A program made the position numbers and the translations under genes. Below, piece by piece: positions 30,357 to 39,549 of a stretch of 64,000 bases of DNA (position 1 is the stretch's first letter; each line of letters opens with the position of its first letter). Below the pieces are notes generated by a model. The model saw only the letters and a program-made list of their open reading frames with translations, did not search any database and was not told the DNA's origin. Source of the stretch: Anaeromyxobacter oryzae (GTDB taxonomy: Bacteria; Myxococcota; Myxococcia; Myxococcales; Anaeromyxobacteraceae); assembly GCF_023169945.1 (NCBI RefSeq), contig NZ_AP025591.1:1200501-1264500 (forward strand), in the 5' to 3' direction.

Positions 30357-30827
30357 CTAGGACTCGCGGTCCGCGAGCATCGCCATGAACTCCGCCTCGG
30401 CGACGACCTGGCCGTCGACCCGCGCGGTGCCCTGCTGCTTCCAGACCGCGGCCTTGTGCTTCGTCACCACGACCTCGAGCTCGAGCCGGTCGCCCGGGAC
30501 GACGGGCTTCCGGAACCGCGCGCCGTCGATGCCCATGAGGTAGGTGATCTTCTGGTTCGTCTCCTCGGGCGTGAGCGAGAGGCACGCGAGGAGCGCCGCC
30601 GCCTGCGCGAGCGCCTCGAGGATGAGGACGCCGGGCATCACCGGCGCGCCGGGGAAGTGGCCCTGGAAGAAGGGCTCGTTCATCGTGACGCCCTTCAGCG
30701 CCACGAGGCGGGCGTCCTTCTCGAACGAGACGACGCGATCGACGAGGAGGAACGGCGGGCGGTGCGGCAGCAGCTTCTGGATGCCCTCGACGTCGAGGAC
30801 CGGCTTCGGGGGCGTCTCGGTGCTCAT
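30357..30827 (-). CDS. fabZ: 3-hydroxyacyl-[ACP] dehydratase FabZ
   Basis: Hot-dog-fold dehydratase of fatty-acid elongation. It has 156 residues; the ATG overlaps the lpxD stop (ATGA). Motifs are LLPHRPPFLLVDRV, the catalytic His in FQGHFPGAPVMPGV and the catalytic Glu in LILEALAQAAA. It competes with LpxA for 3-hydroxyacyl-ACP, which explains the shared operon. Confidence 0.96.
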   Translation of the reverse strand: MSTETPPKPVLDVEGIQKLLPHRPPFLLVDRVVSFEKDARLVALKGVTMNEPFFQGHFPGAPVMPGVLILEALAQAAALLACLSLTPEETNQKITYLMGIDGARFRKPVVPGDRLELEVVVTKHKAAVWKQQGTARVDGQVVAEAEFMAMLADRES

Positions 30828-31882
30828 GTCCCGTCCTTCTTCTCGGCGCGGAGCCGCTCGACTTCCTTCTTGAGCTCGCGGAGCTCGCGGCGCATCTCGG
30901 TGAGGCGATCGTACACGGCGGCGTTGCGCGCCCACTGCACGTCGGGCTTCGCGGGCGTGCCCGCGACGCGCGCGCCGGCCTCGACGTCCTGGGCGACGCC
31001 GGCCTGCGCCTTCAGCTCCGCCCGGTCGCCGATGGTTAGGTGGCCGACCACGCCGACCTGCCCCCACGCGACCACCCCCATGCCGAGCTTGGTCGAGCCG
31101 GAGATGCCGACCTGCGAGGCGAGGATCGAGAGCGGCCCGATCTGCACGTTGTGGGCGATCTGCACGAGGTTGTCGATCTTGGCGCCGCGGCCGATCCGCG
31201 TCACGCCCAGCGTCGCGCGGTCGACGCAGGTGTTCGCGCCGAGCTCGACGTCGTCCTCGACGACGACGATCCCCACCTGCGGGAACTTGTAGTGGCGCGG
31301 CCCCTGCCCCTCCCCCTCCATGTCGAGGGCGAAGCCGAAGCCGTCCGAGCCGATGACGCAGCCCGGCTGCAGGATGACGCGGTTCCCGACGACGCACCGC
31401 TCGCGGATGACGACGTTCGGGTAGACGAGGCAGTCCTCGCCGATCCGCGCGTGCTCGCCCACGTGGACGCCGGGGAAGAGGATCGTCCGCGCACCGATCT
31501 CGGCGCCGGCGGCCACCGTGGCGAGCGGCATCACCTGCGCGCTCGGGTGGATCTTCGCGCCCGGGTGGACCACCGCCTCCGGCGCGACCTCGGGGACGGG
31601 CTCGATGGGCGGGTGGAAGAGCGTCGAGATCTTCGCGAAGGCGAGGTACGGGTTCGCGGACCGGAGCACGGTCTTGCCCGGCGGGACGGCCTCCGCCGTC
31701 CCGACCACCACGGCGCCGGCGCGGGTCGCCTCGAACGCGCGGCGGTACTTCCTGTTCGAGAAGAACGAGAGCTGCGCGCCCGTCGCGTCCTCGAGGGGCG
31801 CCACGCCCTCGATCCGGAGGCCGCCGTCTCCGTGCACCTCGCCGCCGACGCGGGAGGCCAGCTCCGCGAGCGTGAACGTCAC
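30824..31882 (-). CDS. lpxD: UDP-3-O-acylglucosamine N-acyltransferase
   Basis: Third step of lipid A synthesis. The GTG at 31882 gives 352 residues; the frame continues upstream through skp but without LpxD similarity. The N-terminal uridine-binding domain has LSFFSNRKYRRAF, hexapeptide repeats run from about 105, with the catalytic-His segment NLVQIAHNVQIG, followed by ISGSTKLG. The C-terminus is a charged coiled coil (EMRRELRELKKEVERLRAEK), somewhat longer than in E. coli. Starts 4 bp after the skp stop. Confidence 0.95.
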   Translation of the reverse strand: MTFTLAELASRVGGEVHGDGGLRIEGVAPLEDATGAQLSFFSNRKYRRAFEATRAGAVVVGTAEAVPPGKTVLRSANPYLAFAKISTLFHPPIEPVPEVAPEAVVHPGAKIHPSAQVMPLATVAAGAEIGARTILFPGVHVGEHARIGEDCLVYPNVVIRERCVVGNRVILQPGCVIGSDGFGFALDMEGEGQGPRHYKFPQVGIVVVEDDVELGANTCVDRATLGVTRIGRGAKIDNLVQIAHNVQIGPLSILASQVGISGSTKLGMGVVAWGQVGVVGHLTIGDRAELKAQAGVAQDVEAGARVAGTPAKPDVQWARNAAVYDRLTEMRRELRELKKEVERLRAEKKDGT

Positions 31883-31886
31883 GGCG

Positions 31887-32474
31887 TCACTTCTTCCCGG
31901 CGGTTGGGGCGGGCTTCGCGTCGGACTTCTTGGCGGCGGCGGCGGGCGCCGGCGCGGCGCCGCCGGGGTGGCGCGCGTTGTACTTGCGGACGAGCTCGTT
32001 CGTGAGGTCGAGCGCCGGCTGGGCGTACACGATGCCGGCGTCGCCGCGCTCGAGGACCATCGTGAAGCCATCCGCCTCGGCGATCTCGCGGACCACCGAC
32101 GTCATCTTGTCGATGATCCCGCGCATCACCTCCTGCTCGCGGCCGGACAGGTCCTTCTGGAGCTGGACGAACAGCTGCTGCAGGTCGGCCGCCTTCTTGT
32201 CGAGCTCGGCGGCCCGGTCCTTGCGCGCCTGGTCGTTCATCAGCGAGGCCTGCTTCTCGAAGTCGGCCTTCGACTTCTCGAAGTCGGTCCGCCTGGCGTC
32301 GAGCTGCCGCTGCTTCTCGTCGAAGTCCCGCTTCAGGACGGCGACGGCGGCCTTGCCCTCGTCCACCTCGCGGATCGCCCGCTGGAGGTCGACGAAGCCG
32401 ATCTTCGTGTCGGCCCGGGCGGCGGGTGCGGCGAGGGCGAGCGCGAGGACGGCGAGTCGGAGGATCTTGCGCAT
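31887..32474 (-). CDS. skp: Periplasmic OMP chaperone Skp/OmpH
   Basis: 195-residue holdase that escorts unfolded outer-membrane proteins to BamA. Signal peptide MRKILRLAVLALALAAPAARA, then KIGFVDLQRAIREVDEGKAAV and a long charged coiled coil (about 45-130) forming the tentacles, closing with IVYAQPALDLTNELVRKYN. An Ala/Lys/Pro tail is an addition relative to E. coli. It lies between bamA and lpxD as in many Gram-negatives. Confidence 0.94.
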   Translation of the reverse strand: MRKILRLAVLALALAAPAARADTKIGFVDLQRAIREVDEGKAAVAVLKRDFDEKQRQLDARRTDFEKSKADFEKQASLMNDQARKDRAAELDKKAADLQQLFVQLQKDLSGREQEVMRGIIDKMTSVVREIAEADGFTMVLERGDAGIVYAQPALDLTNELVRKYNARHPGGAAPAPAAAAKKSDAKPAPTAGKK

Positions 32475-32503
32475 GGCGTGCTCCGGGTCTGCTGCGATCA
32501 GAA

Positions 32504-34900
32504 TCAGAAGAAGTTGCCGATCGTGAACTGGAAGTCGAGCGGCTGGTCGATGTAGGCGTTCGTCTGCTTGTCGCGCCGCCGATCGAGCGGGACGCCCCAC
32601 TCGAAGCGGAGCGGGCCGATGGGGCTGAGCCAGCGCACCCCGAACCCCACCGACTTGTAGAGCGAGAGCGGCACGGCGGGATCCGAGAACTTTCCCTGCG
32701 GGAAGGAGTTCCCGGCGTCCGCGAAGAGGACGCCCCGCACGCCCACCTTGTCGAAGATGGGGAACTCGAGCTCGAGGTTCAGGATCGCCTGCTTGTCGCC
32801 GCCCACGGCGATGTCGCAGCCGCCGCTGGCGGGGTTGTTCGAGTTGCAGCCCACCTCCTGCACCGGCGAGAGGGAGAGGAACCGGTAGCCGCGCACGGAG
32901 TTGATGCCGCCCACGTAGAACTTCTCGGAGATGGGGACCGGGTGGTCCTTGTCCCACTCCTTGATCCAGCCGAGCGTGAGCTTCGAGCGGAAGATGAGGC
33001 CGAGGAAGATCGGCCGGTAGTAGCGGGCGTCGACCGCGTAGCGGGTGAAGAGGTTCACCTCGTCGCCGAAGATGAACGAGGGCGCGAGCGCCGGAGGCGC
33101 GAACTCGGCGCTGGCGGACGTGAACCACCCGTTCGACGGGAAGAGGCGGTTGTCGCGCCGGTCCCACTGGAGCGAGAGGCGGACCGAGCTCGTGGTCCCG
33201 GACTTGAACTGGTTCGCGAGGAGGAAGGCCGAGTTCGAGGAGGACACGTTCACGCGCTCGTTCGTGTACGTCGCGAAGAGGCGCATGTCCTCGAGGCGCC
33301 GCGCGAAGCTCCACCACGGCGCGAGGCCGGAGAGCTCGTAGCCCCAGGTCATCGAGCCGCCCACCGCGCGCCGCGTGAAGGTCGTGTACAGGCCCTCGGT
33401 CGCGTACAGGTCGAACGCGAAGGTCCACCGCGTGTCGAGGAAGTACGGCTCCACGAACTGGATCTGCCCGAGCTGCCGGATCGACGACCACTGCACCTGC
33501 AGCGAGAGCGTCTGGCCCCAGCCGAAGAAGTTGTTCTGGCTGATCTGGCCGGTGAGGATGAAGTTCTCGTATGACGAGAAGCCCGCCCCGATCTGGAACG
33601 TGCCGGTGGCGCGCTCCTTCACTTCGACGACGGCGACGATCTTGTCGTCCGCGCTCCCCTTCTTCGTCGTGATCTCGACCGTCTCGAAGAAGCCGAGGGC
33701 GTTGACGCGCTGCTTCGACACCTTGATGCCGGTGCCGCTGTACAGGTCGCCCTCCGCGATGCGCAGCTCCCGGCGGATCACCTTGTCGCGCGTCTTGTCG
33801 TTGCCGACGACGTCGATGCGCTCGAACGTGACCTTCGGCCCGGGCTCCACCTCGAAGTCGACGTCGAGGATCCGGGCCTTCGGATCGGTGTTCGTGACCG
33901 GGATGACGTTCGCGTACGCGTACCCGAGGTCCTTGTAGACGTCGCCGATCGCGAAGAGGTCCGCGCCGATCTTCGAGCGCTGGAAGAGCTCGCCCTCCTT
34001 CGAGCGGAGGATGCTCCGGAGGACCGGCTCCTGGTCGAGGAGCTGGCCGGAGAACTTGATCTTCCCGATGTCGTACTTCTCGCCCTCCTCCACCGGGATG
34101 GTGATGAAGAGGTACCGCCGGTCCGGGGAGAGCGCGACGGAGGGCTTGCCGACCTTCGCGTTCACGTACCCGCGATCCATGTAGACGAACTGGACCGCCT
34201 GGAGGTCGTGCTGGAACGCGTCCTCCTTGTACGTGCCCTGCGCCGAGATGAACGAGAGGAGGCCGCCCTCCTGCGTCTGCATGAAGGGCGTGATCTCTTC
34301 CTTGGGGATGTGCGCGTTCCCGATGAAGCGCACCTCCTTCACCTGCACCTTCGCCTTCTCGGCCACGTCGTAGAAGACGTCGACCTGGTTGTCGGGGAGC
34401 TCGCTCAGCCGGTACTTCACCTCGGCGAGATAGAAGCCTTTCTCGACGTACTTCTCCTGGATCTTCTTCACGTCCTTGCGGACCTGGGTGAGATCCAGGA
34501 TCGAGAACGGCTTCAGCTCGACGGCCTCCTTGAGGTCGTCCTTCGACAGCTCCTCGTTCCCGACGATCTTCACGTCCCGGACGGTGGGGCGCTCCGTGAC
34601 CCGGTAGACGAGCACCGGAGCCGTCTCGACGTTCTCGACCTCGACGACGACGTCCGAGAAGAACCCGAGCTTCATGATCGCCCGGATGTCCTTGTCGATC
34701 TTGTTCGGGTCGAGCGGCTCGCCCTTCTTCTGCGAGATGGCGGCGCGGATCGCGTCGACCTCGACGCGGCGGTTGCCCTCGATCCGGACCTCCTGGACGA
34801 GGGGCTCGTCGGCGCGGGCCGGCGGCGCCACGGCGAGGGCGAGCGCCGCGAGGACGCTCAGGGCGAGGAAGGCGCGGGCACGCGTCACGGAGCCGGTCAC
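32504..34900 (-). CDS. bamA: Outer-membrane assembly factor BamA
   Basis: Omp85 protein that inserts beta-barrels into the outer membrane. About 798 residues from the GTG at 34900; GTG at 34888 is an alternative start. Signal peptide core ARAFLALSVLAALALA, then five POTRA domains (for example VQEVRIEGNRRVEVDAI) to about 450 and a 16-stranded barrel. The Omp85 lid motif is in KFYVGGINSVRGYRF, and the chain ends TIGNFF. A promoter (TTGAGG-N17-TAGATT) ends 10 nt before GTG 34900, implying a near-leaderless mRNA. Confidence 0.96.
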   Translation of the reverse strand: MTGSVTRARAFLALSVLAALALAVAPPARADEPLVQEVRIEGNRRVEVDAIRAAISQKKGEPLDPNKIDKDIRAIMKLGFFSDVVVEVENVETAPVLVYRVTERPTVRDVKIVGNEELSKDDLKEAVELKPFSILDLTQVRKDVKKIQEKYVEKGFYLAEVKYRLSELPDNQVDVFYDVAEKAKVQVKEVRFIGNAHIPKEEITPFMQTQEGGLLSFISAQGTYKEDAFQHDLQAVQFVYMDRGYVNAKVGKPSVALSPDRRYLFITIPVEEGEKYDIGKIKFSGQLLDQEPVLRSILRSKEGELFQRSKIGADLFAIGDVYKDLGYAYANVIPVTNTDPKARILDVDFEVEPGPKVTFERIDVVGNDKTRDKVIRRELRIAEGDLYSGTGIKVSKQRVNALGFFETVEITTKKGSADDKIVAVVEVKERATGTFQIGAGFSSYENFILTGQISQNNFFGWGQTLSLQVQWSSIRQLGQIQFVEPYFLDTRWTFAFDLYATEGLYTTFTRRAVGGSMTWGYELSGLAPWWSFARRLEDMRLFATYTNERVNVSSSNSAFLLANQFKSGTTSSVRLSLQWDRRDNRLFPSNGWFTSASAEFAPPALAPSFIFGDEVNLFTRYAVDARYYRPIFLGLIFRSKLTLGWIKEWDKDHPVPISEKFYVGGINSVRGYRFLSLSPVQEVGCNSNNPASGGCDIAVGGDKQAILNLELEFPIFDKVGVRGVLFADAGNSFPQGKFSDPAVPLSLYKSVGFGVRWLSPIGPLRFEWGVPLDRRRDKQTNAYIDQPLDFQFTIGNFF

Positions 34901-34910
34901 GGAGCCGGCG

Positions 34911-34939
34911 AATCTAGACCGGGGGACCGAAAACCTCAA
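34911..34939 (-). promoter_or_regulatory. Probable sigma-70 promoter of bamA
   Basis: Minus strand: TTGAGG (34939-34934), 17-nt spacer, TAGATT (34916-34911). The predicted start lies 2-4 nt before GTG 34900 or about 15 nt before GTG 34888. It allows bamA-skp-lpx expression independent of lolCD. Confidence 0.55.
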
Positions 34940-34998
34940 ACACTCTCGTGACCCACCTCGCCCCACCGACGCGCGTGCCGGGGACGCGCCGGCGCCGA

Positions 34999-35679
34999 TC
35001 ACGCCAGGCGCCCCTGCACGAGCCGGAGCCGGCGCGGCAGCGCCGCCGCGAGCCGCTCGTTGTGCGTCACGACGACGGCGGTGACGCCCATGCGCGCGTT
35101 CAGATCGGCGAGCAGCGCGTGGATTCCCTCGGCGGTCTGCGGGTCGAGGTTGCCGGTCGGCTCGTCGGCGAGGAGGAGCTTCGGCTCGAGGCAGAGCGCG
35201 CGGGCGAGCGCGACGCGCTGCTGCTCCCCGCCCGACAGCTCTCCGGGCTTGTGGTCCATGCGATCCGCGAGGCCGACCAGGGCGAGCATGTCCGTCGCGC
35301 GGCGGCGCGCGTCCGCGCGGGAGACCCGGCGGATGAGCGCCGGCATCATCGCGTTCTCGACGGCGCTGAACTCGGGCAGGAGGTGGTGGCTCTGGAAGAC
35401 GAAGCCGATGGTGTCGTTCCGGAACTCCGCGAGCGCGTCCTCGCCGCGGTCGAACACGTCCTCGCCGTCGAACAGGATGCGCCCCTGGGTCGGGACGTCG
35501 AGGGTGCCGAGGAGGTGGAGGAAGGTGCTCTTCCCGGCGCCGGAGGGGCCGGTGAGCGCCACGAGGTCGCCGCGGGCGATCTCGAGGTCGATCCCCCGGA
35601 GCACCTCGAGGCGCTTGTCGCCCATGAGGAAGGTCTTCCCGAGCCCCTCGATGCGGACGAGCGGCGGCGCGGTCGTCAT
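34999..35679 (-). CDS. lolD: Lipoprotein-releasing ABC transporter ATP-binding protein LolD
   Basis: 226-residue ATPase of the Lol system that extracts outer-membrane lipoproteins from the inner membrane. Walker A GPSGAGKST, Q-loop VFQSHHLLPEFSA, signature LSGGEQQRVALARAL, Walker B LLLADEPTGNLD and the H-loop VVTHNERLA are intact. It follows the permease gene by 3 bp, so the two form one complex. Confidence 0.94.
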   Translation of the reverse strand: MTTAPPLVRIEGLGKTFLMGDKRLEVLRGIDLEIARGDLVALTGPSGAGKSTFLHLLGTLDVPTQGRILFDGEDVFDRGEDALAEFRNDTIGFVFQSHHLLPEFSAVENAMMPALIRRVSRADARRRATDMLALVGLADRMDHKPGELSGGEQQRVALARALCLEPKLLLADEPTGNLDPQTAEGIHALLADLNARMGVTAVVVTHNERLAAALPRRLRLVQGRLA

Positions 35680-35682
35680 GGG

Positions 35683-37644
35683 CTACTCGCTCCGGAGGCC
35701 GTCCACGGGGTGGAGGCGCGCGGCCTTCGTGGCCGGGTAGAGGGTCGCGAGGTACGAGAGGACGAGGGCGGCGAGCGCCACGAGCGCGAACTGGGCGGGG
35801 TCGATGACCACCGGCAGGTTCGAGATGTAGTAGACCTCGGGGTCGAGCGGGATCCCGACCTTGTCCACGAGGAGGCAGGTCCCGAGCCCGAGGATGAGGC
35901 CGAAGAGCGTGCCGACCGCGCCGATCACCAGGCCCTCGGCGACGAAGATCTTCATCACGCTCGGCACCCCGGCCCCCATCGACTTGAGGACCGCGATCTC
36001 CCGCCGCTTCTCGAGCACCTGCATGATGAGCGTCGCGATGATGATGAAGCTCGCGACGAGCACGATGAACCCGAGGATCACCGCCATCACCACCTTCTCC
36101 ATCTGCAGCGCGGAGAAGAGGCTCCGGTTCAGCTCGCCCCAGTCCTTCGCCCGGAACGGCCAGCCTCCCAGCGCGTAGACGATCCGCGCCAGCACCGGCT
36201 TCGCCGCGTCCACGTCCCGGACCTTGATCTCGAGCCCGGTGACGGTGTCGCCGACGCCGAAGAACCGCTGCGCCTCGGCGAGGTCGAGGTACGCGAACTT
36301 CGCGTCGTACTCGTACATGCCGCTGTAGAAGATGCCCGCCACGCGGAACGGGCGAGCCTTCGGCTGAGGCCCCGCCGGCCCGAGGTCGCCGAACGGCGAG
36401 ACGACGTTCACCTCGTCGCCCACGAACACCCGGAGCGAGTGGGCCAGCTCGCGGCCGATGACGATGCCGGGCAGGACGCGCCCGGGCCGCGGGCGCTCCG
36501 CGCCCGGCTCGTCCGGCGGGCGCGTCGCCGGCGACGGGATCCTGTCCGGGTGGACGAGGAGATCGAGGCTCCCGTCCTGGATGCTCCCGGGGAGGTCCGT
36601 GACCGTGCCGATCGTCGCGACGTCCACGCCCTTCAGGATCGCGCCGGTCAGGTTCTGGCCGGTCGAGAGCATCACCTCGTTGTAGAGGAACGGCGTCGCC
36701 CCGACGACGTCCTTCACCCGGAGCGCCTTCTCGCGCGCGGCCTTCCAGTCGCCGAACTCGTCCTGGCCGTAGGTGAGCACCATCCCGTGGGCGGTGTGGC
36801 CGAGGATCTTGTGCTTCAGATCGGCCTCGAACCCGCTCATCACCGACAGCACCACCGTGAGCGCCCACACCCCGATGGCGACGCCGCCGATGGAGATGAG
36901 CGTCATGAGGAGCGTCGCCGGCATCCGCGGCCGGCTCCACAGCTCCCCGCGGCGGTAGGCGCGCCGCTCCTTCACGTCGCGCACGAGCGACCAGACCAGC
37001 GCGAGGAGGAGGCCGGGGACGAGCCCGGTCACGACCATCGCGAACAGCGCCGCGAGGGTGCGCGGCGAGAGGCGGAGGTGGCTCCGCGCCACGAAGAGCT
37101 CGTACGACAGCGACGCGTCCAGGCGTCCCGAGCCGGCGAGCAGGTACGCCACCGACGCGCCGGCGAACACCGCCGTCGCCGCGAGGGCGCCCGCGCCCAG
37201 CAGGCCCAGCACGACCACGAGCGTCCCCTGCGCCTCGAGCGCCTGGATCGCGGCGACGCCGCCGCGGAGGCGCGGGAGCGCCACGACGAGGGCGACGACG
37301 CCCGTCCAGAGCAGGCTCGCGACGGCGATCTCGTAGAAGGCCAGGCGGCGCGAGAGCCAGGCGGCGGTCCCGCCGACCGTCGCGGCGAACCCGACCGCGA
37401 CCAGGGCGGCGAGGCCGGTGGCGAGCCCGGCGGGGAGCGCGAGCCGATCCGCGAACAGGACGTGGACGAGCGGCGCGATCACCGCCGCGCCGAAGATGCC
37501 GGTCACCGCGAGCAGGAACGCCGGCACGGAGAAGACCGGCGGCGCGGGGTGGCCGGCGCCGTGCGGCGCGGGCGTGGCGCCGGCGGCCGGCGGCGCGGTG
37601 GCCGGGGCCGGGGGGGAGGTCGTCTCGGAGGGGGTGCCTGGCAC
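35683..37644 (-). CDS. lolC: LolC/LolE-type permease with extra membrane segments
   Basis: 653 residues against about 400-415 in the usual LolC/E. After a Pro/Ala leader, four or so hydrophobic segments occupy about 37-170. The usual N-terminal motif SYELFVARSHLR only appears at 180-191, and a further membrane segment (197-221) is inserted before the canonical first segment (about 243-268, LISIGGVAIGVWALTVVLSVMSGF). The MacB-like periplasmic domain follows (about 270-520), then three segments, with EKRREIAVLKSMGA before the second of them. Probably forms a homodimer with LolD, since no second permease is adjacent. Lol identity is by neighbour and motif. Confidence 0.85.
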   Translation of the reverse strand: MPGTPSETTSPPAPATAPPAAGATPAPHGAGHPAPPVFSVPAFLLAVTGIFGAAVIAPLVHVLFADRLALPAGLATGLAALVAVGFAATVGGTAAWLSRRLAFYEIAVASLLWTGVVALVVALPRLRGGVAAIQALEAQGTLVVVLGLLGAGALAATAVFAGASVAYLLAGSGRLDASLSYELFVARSHLRLSPRTLAALFAMVVTGLVPGLLLALVWSLVRDVKERRAYRRGELWSRPRMPATLLMTLISIGGVAIGVWALTVVLSVMSGFEADLKHKILGHTAHGMVLTYGQDEFGDWKAAREKALRVKDVVGATPFLYNEVMLSTGQNLTGAILKGVDVATIGTVTDLPGSIQDGSLDLLVHPDRIPSPATRPPDEPGAERPRPGRVLPGIVIGRELAHSLRVFVGDEVNVVSPFGDLGPAGPQPKARPFRVAGIFYSGMYEYDAKFAYLDLAEAQRFFGVGDTVTGLEIKVRDVDAAKPVLARIVYALGGWPFRAKDWGELNRSLFSALQMEKVVMAVILGFIVLVASFIIIATLIMQVLEKRREIAVLKSMGAGVPSVMKIFVAEGLVIGAVGTLFGLILGLGTCLLVDKVGIPLDPEVYYISNLPVVIDPAQFALVALAALVLSYLATLYPATKAARLHPVDGLRSE

Positions 37645-37671
37645 GATGGGCCGGCGGCCTTGGGCGGCCGC

Positions 37672-39213
37672 CTACTCGCGGGTCTTCAGGAGGGGGAACA
37701 GGATCACGTCGCGGATGGACGGCGAGTCGGTGAGGAGCATCGTGACGCGATCGATGCCGATGCCCTCGCCCGCGGTGGGCGGCATCCCATGCTCGAGCGC
37801 GCGGACGAAGTCCTCGTCGTAAGGCATCGCCTCCTCGTCGCCGGCGGCCTTCGCCTTCATCTGCGCCTCGAACCGGGCGCGCTGATCGGTGGGGTCGTTC
37901 AGCTCGGAGAAGGCGTTCGCCACCTCCATCCCGGCGACGAACAGCTCGAACCGGTCGACGAGGCGGGGGTCGGCGTCGCGGCGGCGGGAGAGCGGGCTCG
38001 TCTCGAGCGGGAAGTCGACGACGAACGCGGGGCGGTCCTTCGGGAGCTGCGGCTCGCCGAAGATCTCGAACGCGAGCGCGATCGCCTCGCCGGGGGACTT
38101 CTTCGCGGCCTGCTCGAGCTTCCAGGAGCCCTCGGAGTCGTTCTCGCGCGCCGCGGCCCGGCCGAGCGCCTCGGCGAGGCCGCGGCCGGCGAGCGCGTCG
38201 TCCGGCGCCAGGCCGAGGGCGCGCGCGCCGACCTCGAGCATCGAGACGCGCGGGTACGGCGGCGTGAGGTCGAGCTCCTGCCCCTGGAACGCGATCCTCG
38301 CCGAGCCGGTGACCGCCACCGCGAGCTGGTGGAACAGCTCCTCGGTGAGCTTCATCAGGTCGTCCTGCGTGGCGTACGCCTGGTAGAACTCGATGGAGGT
38401 GAACTCGGGGTTGTGGCGGCGATCGATCCCCTCGTTCCGCCAGATCCGGCCGATCTCGTAGACGCGGTCGAGCCCGCCGACGACGAGGCGCTTCAGGTGC
38501 AGCTCGGTCGCGATGCGGAGCTTCAGGTCGAGGTCGAGCGCGTTGTGGTGCGTCTCGAAGGGCCGCGCGGCGGCGCCGCCGGCCTCCTCGGGCTTGTGCA
38601 GGCTCGGGGTCTCGACCTCGAGGTAGCCGCGCTCGTCGAGGAATCGCCGGATCGTGGACACGATCCGCGCGCGCTTCACGAAGACGTCGCGCACGCCGGG
38701 CGTGACGACGAGATCCACGTACCGCTGCCGGTAGCGCTGCTCGACGTCCGTGAGCCCGTGCCACTTCTCGGGGAGCGGCCGGAGCGCCTTGGTGAGGATC
38801 GTGAAGGTGGTCGCCTCCACGGTGAGCTCGCCGGTCTTCGTGCGCGTGGCCGGGCCCTCGGCGGCGACGATGTCGCCGATGTCCAGGAGCTTGAAGACCT
38901 CGAACGCCCGCTCGCCCACCTTGTCCTTCTTCACCCATACCTGGAGCTCGGCGGACCGATCCCGCAGGCGCAGGAACGCGGCCTTCCCGAAGGAGCGCAC
39001 CGCGAGCACCCGCCCCGCGAGCGACCAGGCGCCGGGATCCTTCGCGATCTCCTCGGCCGGCGCGTCGCCGTAGCGCGCGACGATGTCGGCCGCGAGGTGG
39101 GCCGGCTGCCAGCCGTTCCCGAACGGGTTCACGCCGAGCGCCCGCAGGGCCTCGGCCTTCTTCATGCGCTGCGCGATGATCTCGCGCTCGGTCGTTCCAA
39201 GGTCTTCGGCCAT
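37672..39213 (-). CDS. lysS: Lysyl-tRNA synthetase (class II)
   Basis: 513 residues. N-terminal OB anticodon-binding domain (GRVLAVRSFGKAAFLRLRDRS), then class II catalytic motifs: motif 1 near FVKRARIVSTIRRFLDERGYLEVETP, motif 2 RVYEIGRIWRNEGIDRRHNPEFT, motif 3 GEGIGIDRVTMLLTDSPSIRDVI. It has its own promoter and lies 27 bp before the lolC-like gene. The Shine-Dalgarno is weak. Confidence 0.97.
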   Translation of the reverse strand: MAEDLGTTEREIIAQRMKKAEALRALGVNPFGNGWQPAHLAADIVARYGDAPAEEIAKDPGAWSLAGRVLAVRSFGKAAFLRLRDRSAELQVWVKKDKVGERAFEVFKLLDIGDIVAAEGPATRTKTGELTVEATTFTILTKALRPLPEKWHGLTDVEQRYRQRYVDLVVTPGVRDVFVKRARIVSTIRRFLDERGYLEVETPSLHKPEEAGGAAARPFETHHNALDLDLKLRIATELHLKRLVVGGLDRVYEIGRIWRNEGIDRRHNPEFTSIEFYQAYATQDDLMKLTEELFHQLAVAVTGSARIAFQGQELDLTPPYPRVSMLEVGARALGLAPDDALAGRGLAEALGRAAARENDSEGSWKLEQAAKKSPGEAIALAFEIFGEPQLPKDRPAFVVDFPLETSPLSRRRDADPRLVDRFELFVAGMEVANAFSELNDPTDQRARFEAQMKAKAAGDEEAMPYDEDFVRALEHGMPPTAGEGIGIDRVTMLLTDSPSIRDVILFPLLKTRE

Positions 39214-39549
39214 CGGGTGCGCGAGCTCTCGGATCCTCGAAGGATCTCCGGGGGAAACGTCGCGGGAGGCTAGTCGTCCGCGGCTGGGCCGTCAACGCGA
39301 GAACGCGCGGCGCGAGGTGCCGCTTCCCCGGCATGGCTCCGGGCGTCCGGCCGGTCGCAGCCGACGATCTTCACGAGGTCCTCACGCGATGGTCGGGCGC
39401 ACGACACCCGGGGCGGCGAGCCTCCCCGCGCTGCCCGGCGGGGGCACGTGCGGCCGGCGGCGGGACGCGGGAATGCGACCGGGGGACCGGTCGTTCCCTC
39501 CCCCGCCGACCGGTCCGGTCGGCATCCCCCGACACGAAGGAGGTGGCTG
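39214..39549. promoter_or_regulatory. Divergent lysS/psiE regulatory region
   Basis: 336 bp without a gene. On the minus strand, TTGACG (39295-39290), a 17-nt spacer and TAGCCT (39272-39267) form a good sigma-70 promoter for lysS with a leader of about 47 nt. On the psiE side, two GACCGGTC palindromes (39485-39492, 39508-39515) and a CCGGTCGG half-repeat precede AAGGAGG at the psiE start. No T-box pattern was recognised. Confidence 0.55.

Noticed and set aside
34948..39273. 1441-codon plus-strand frame opposite lolD, lolC and lysS
   Set aside because: Antisense to well-supported genes, low-complexity composition, no motif.
32504..39334. 2276-codon minus-strand frame ending in bamA
   Set aside because: Only the last ~800 codons are BamA. 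The rest runs out of frame through lolD, lolC and lysS and is a GC-driven open frame, not a fusion protein.
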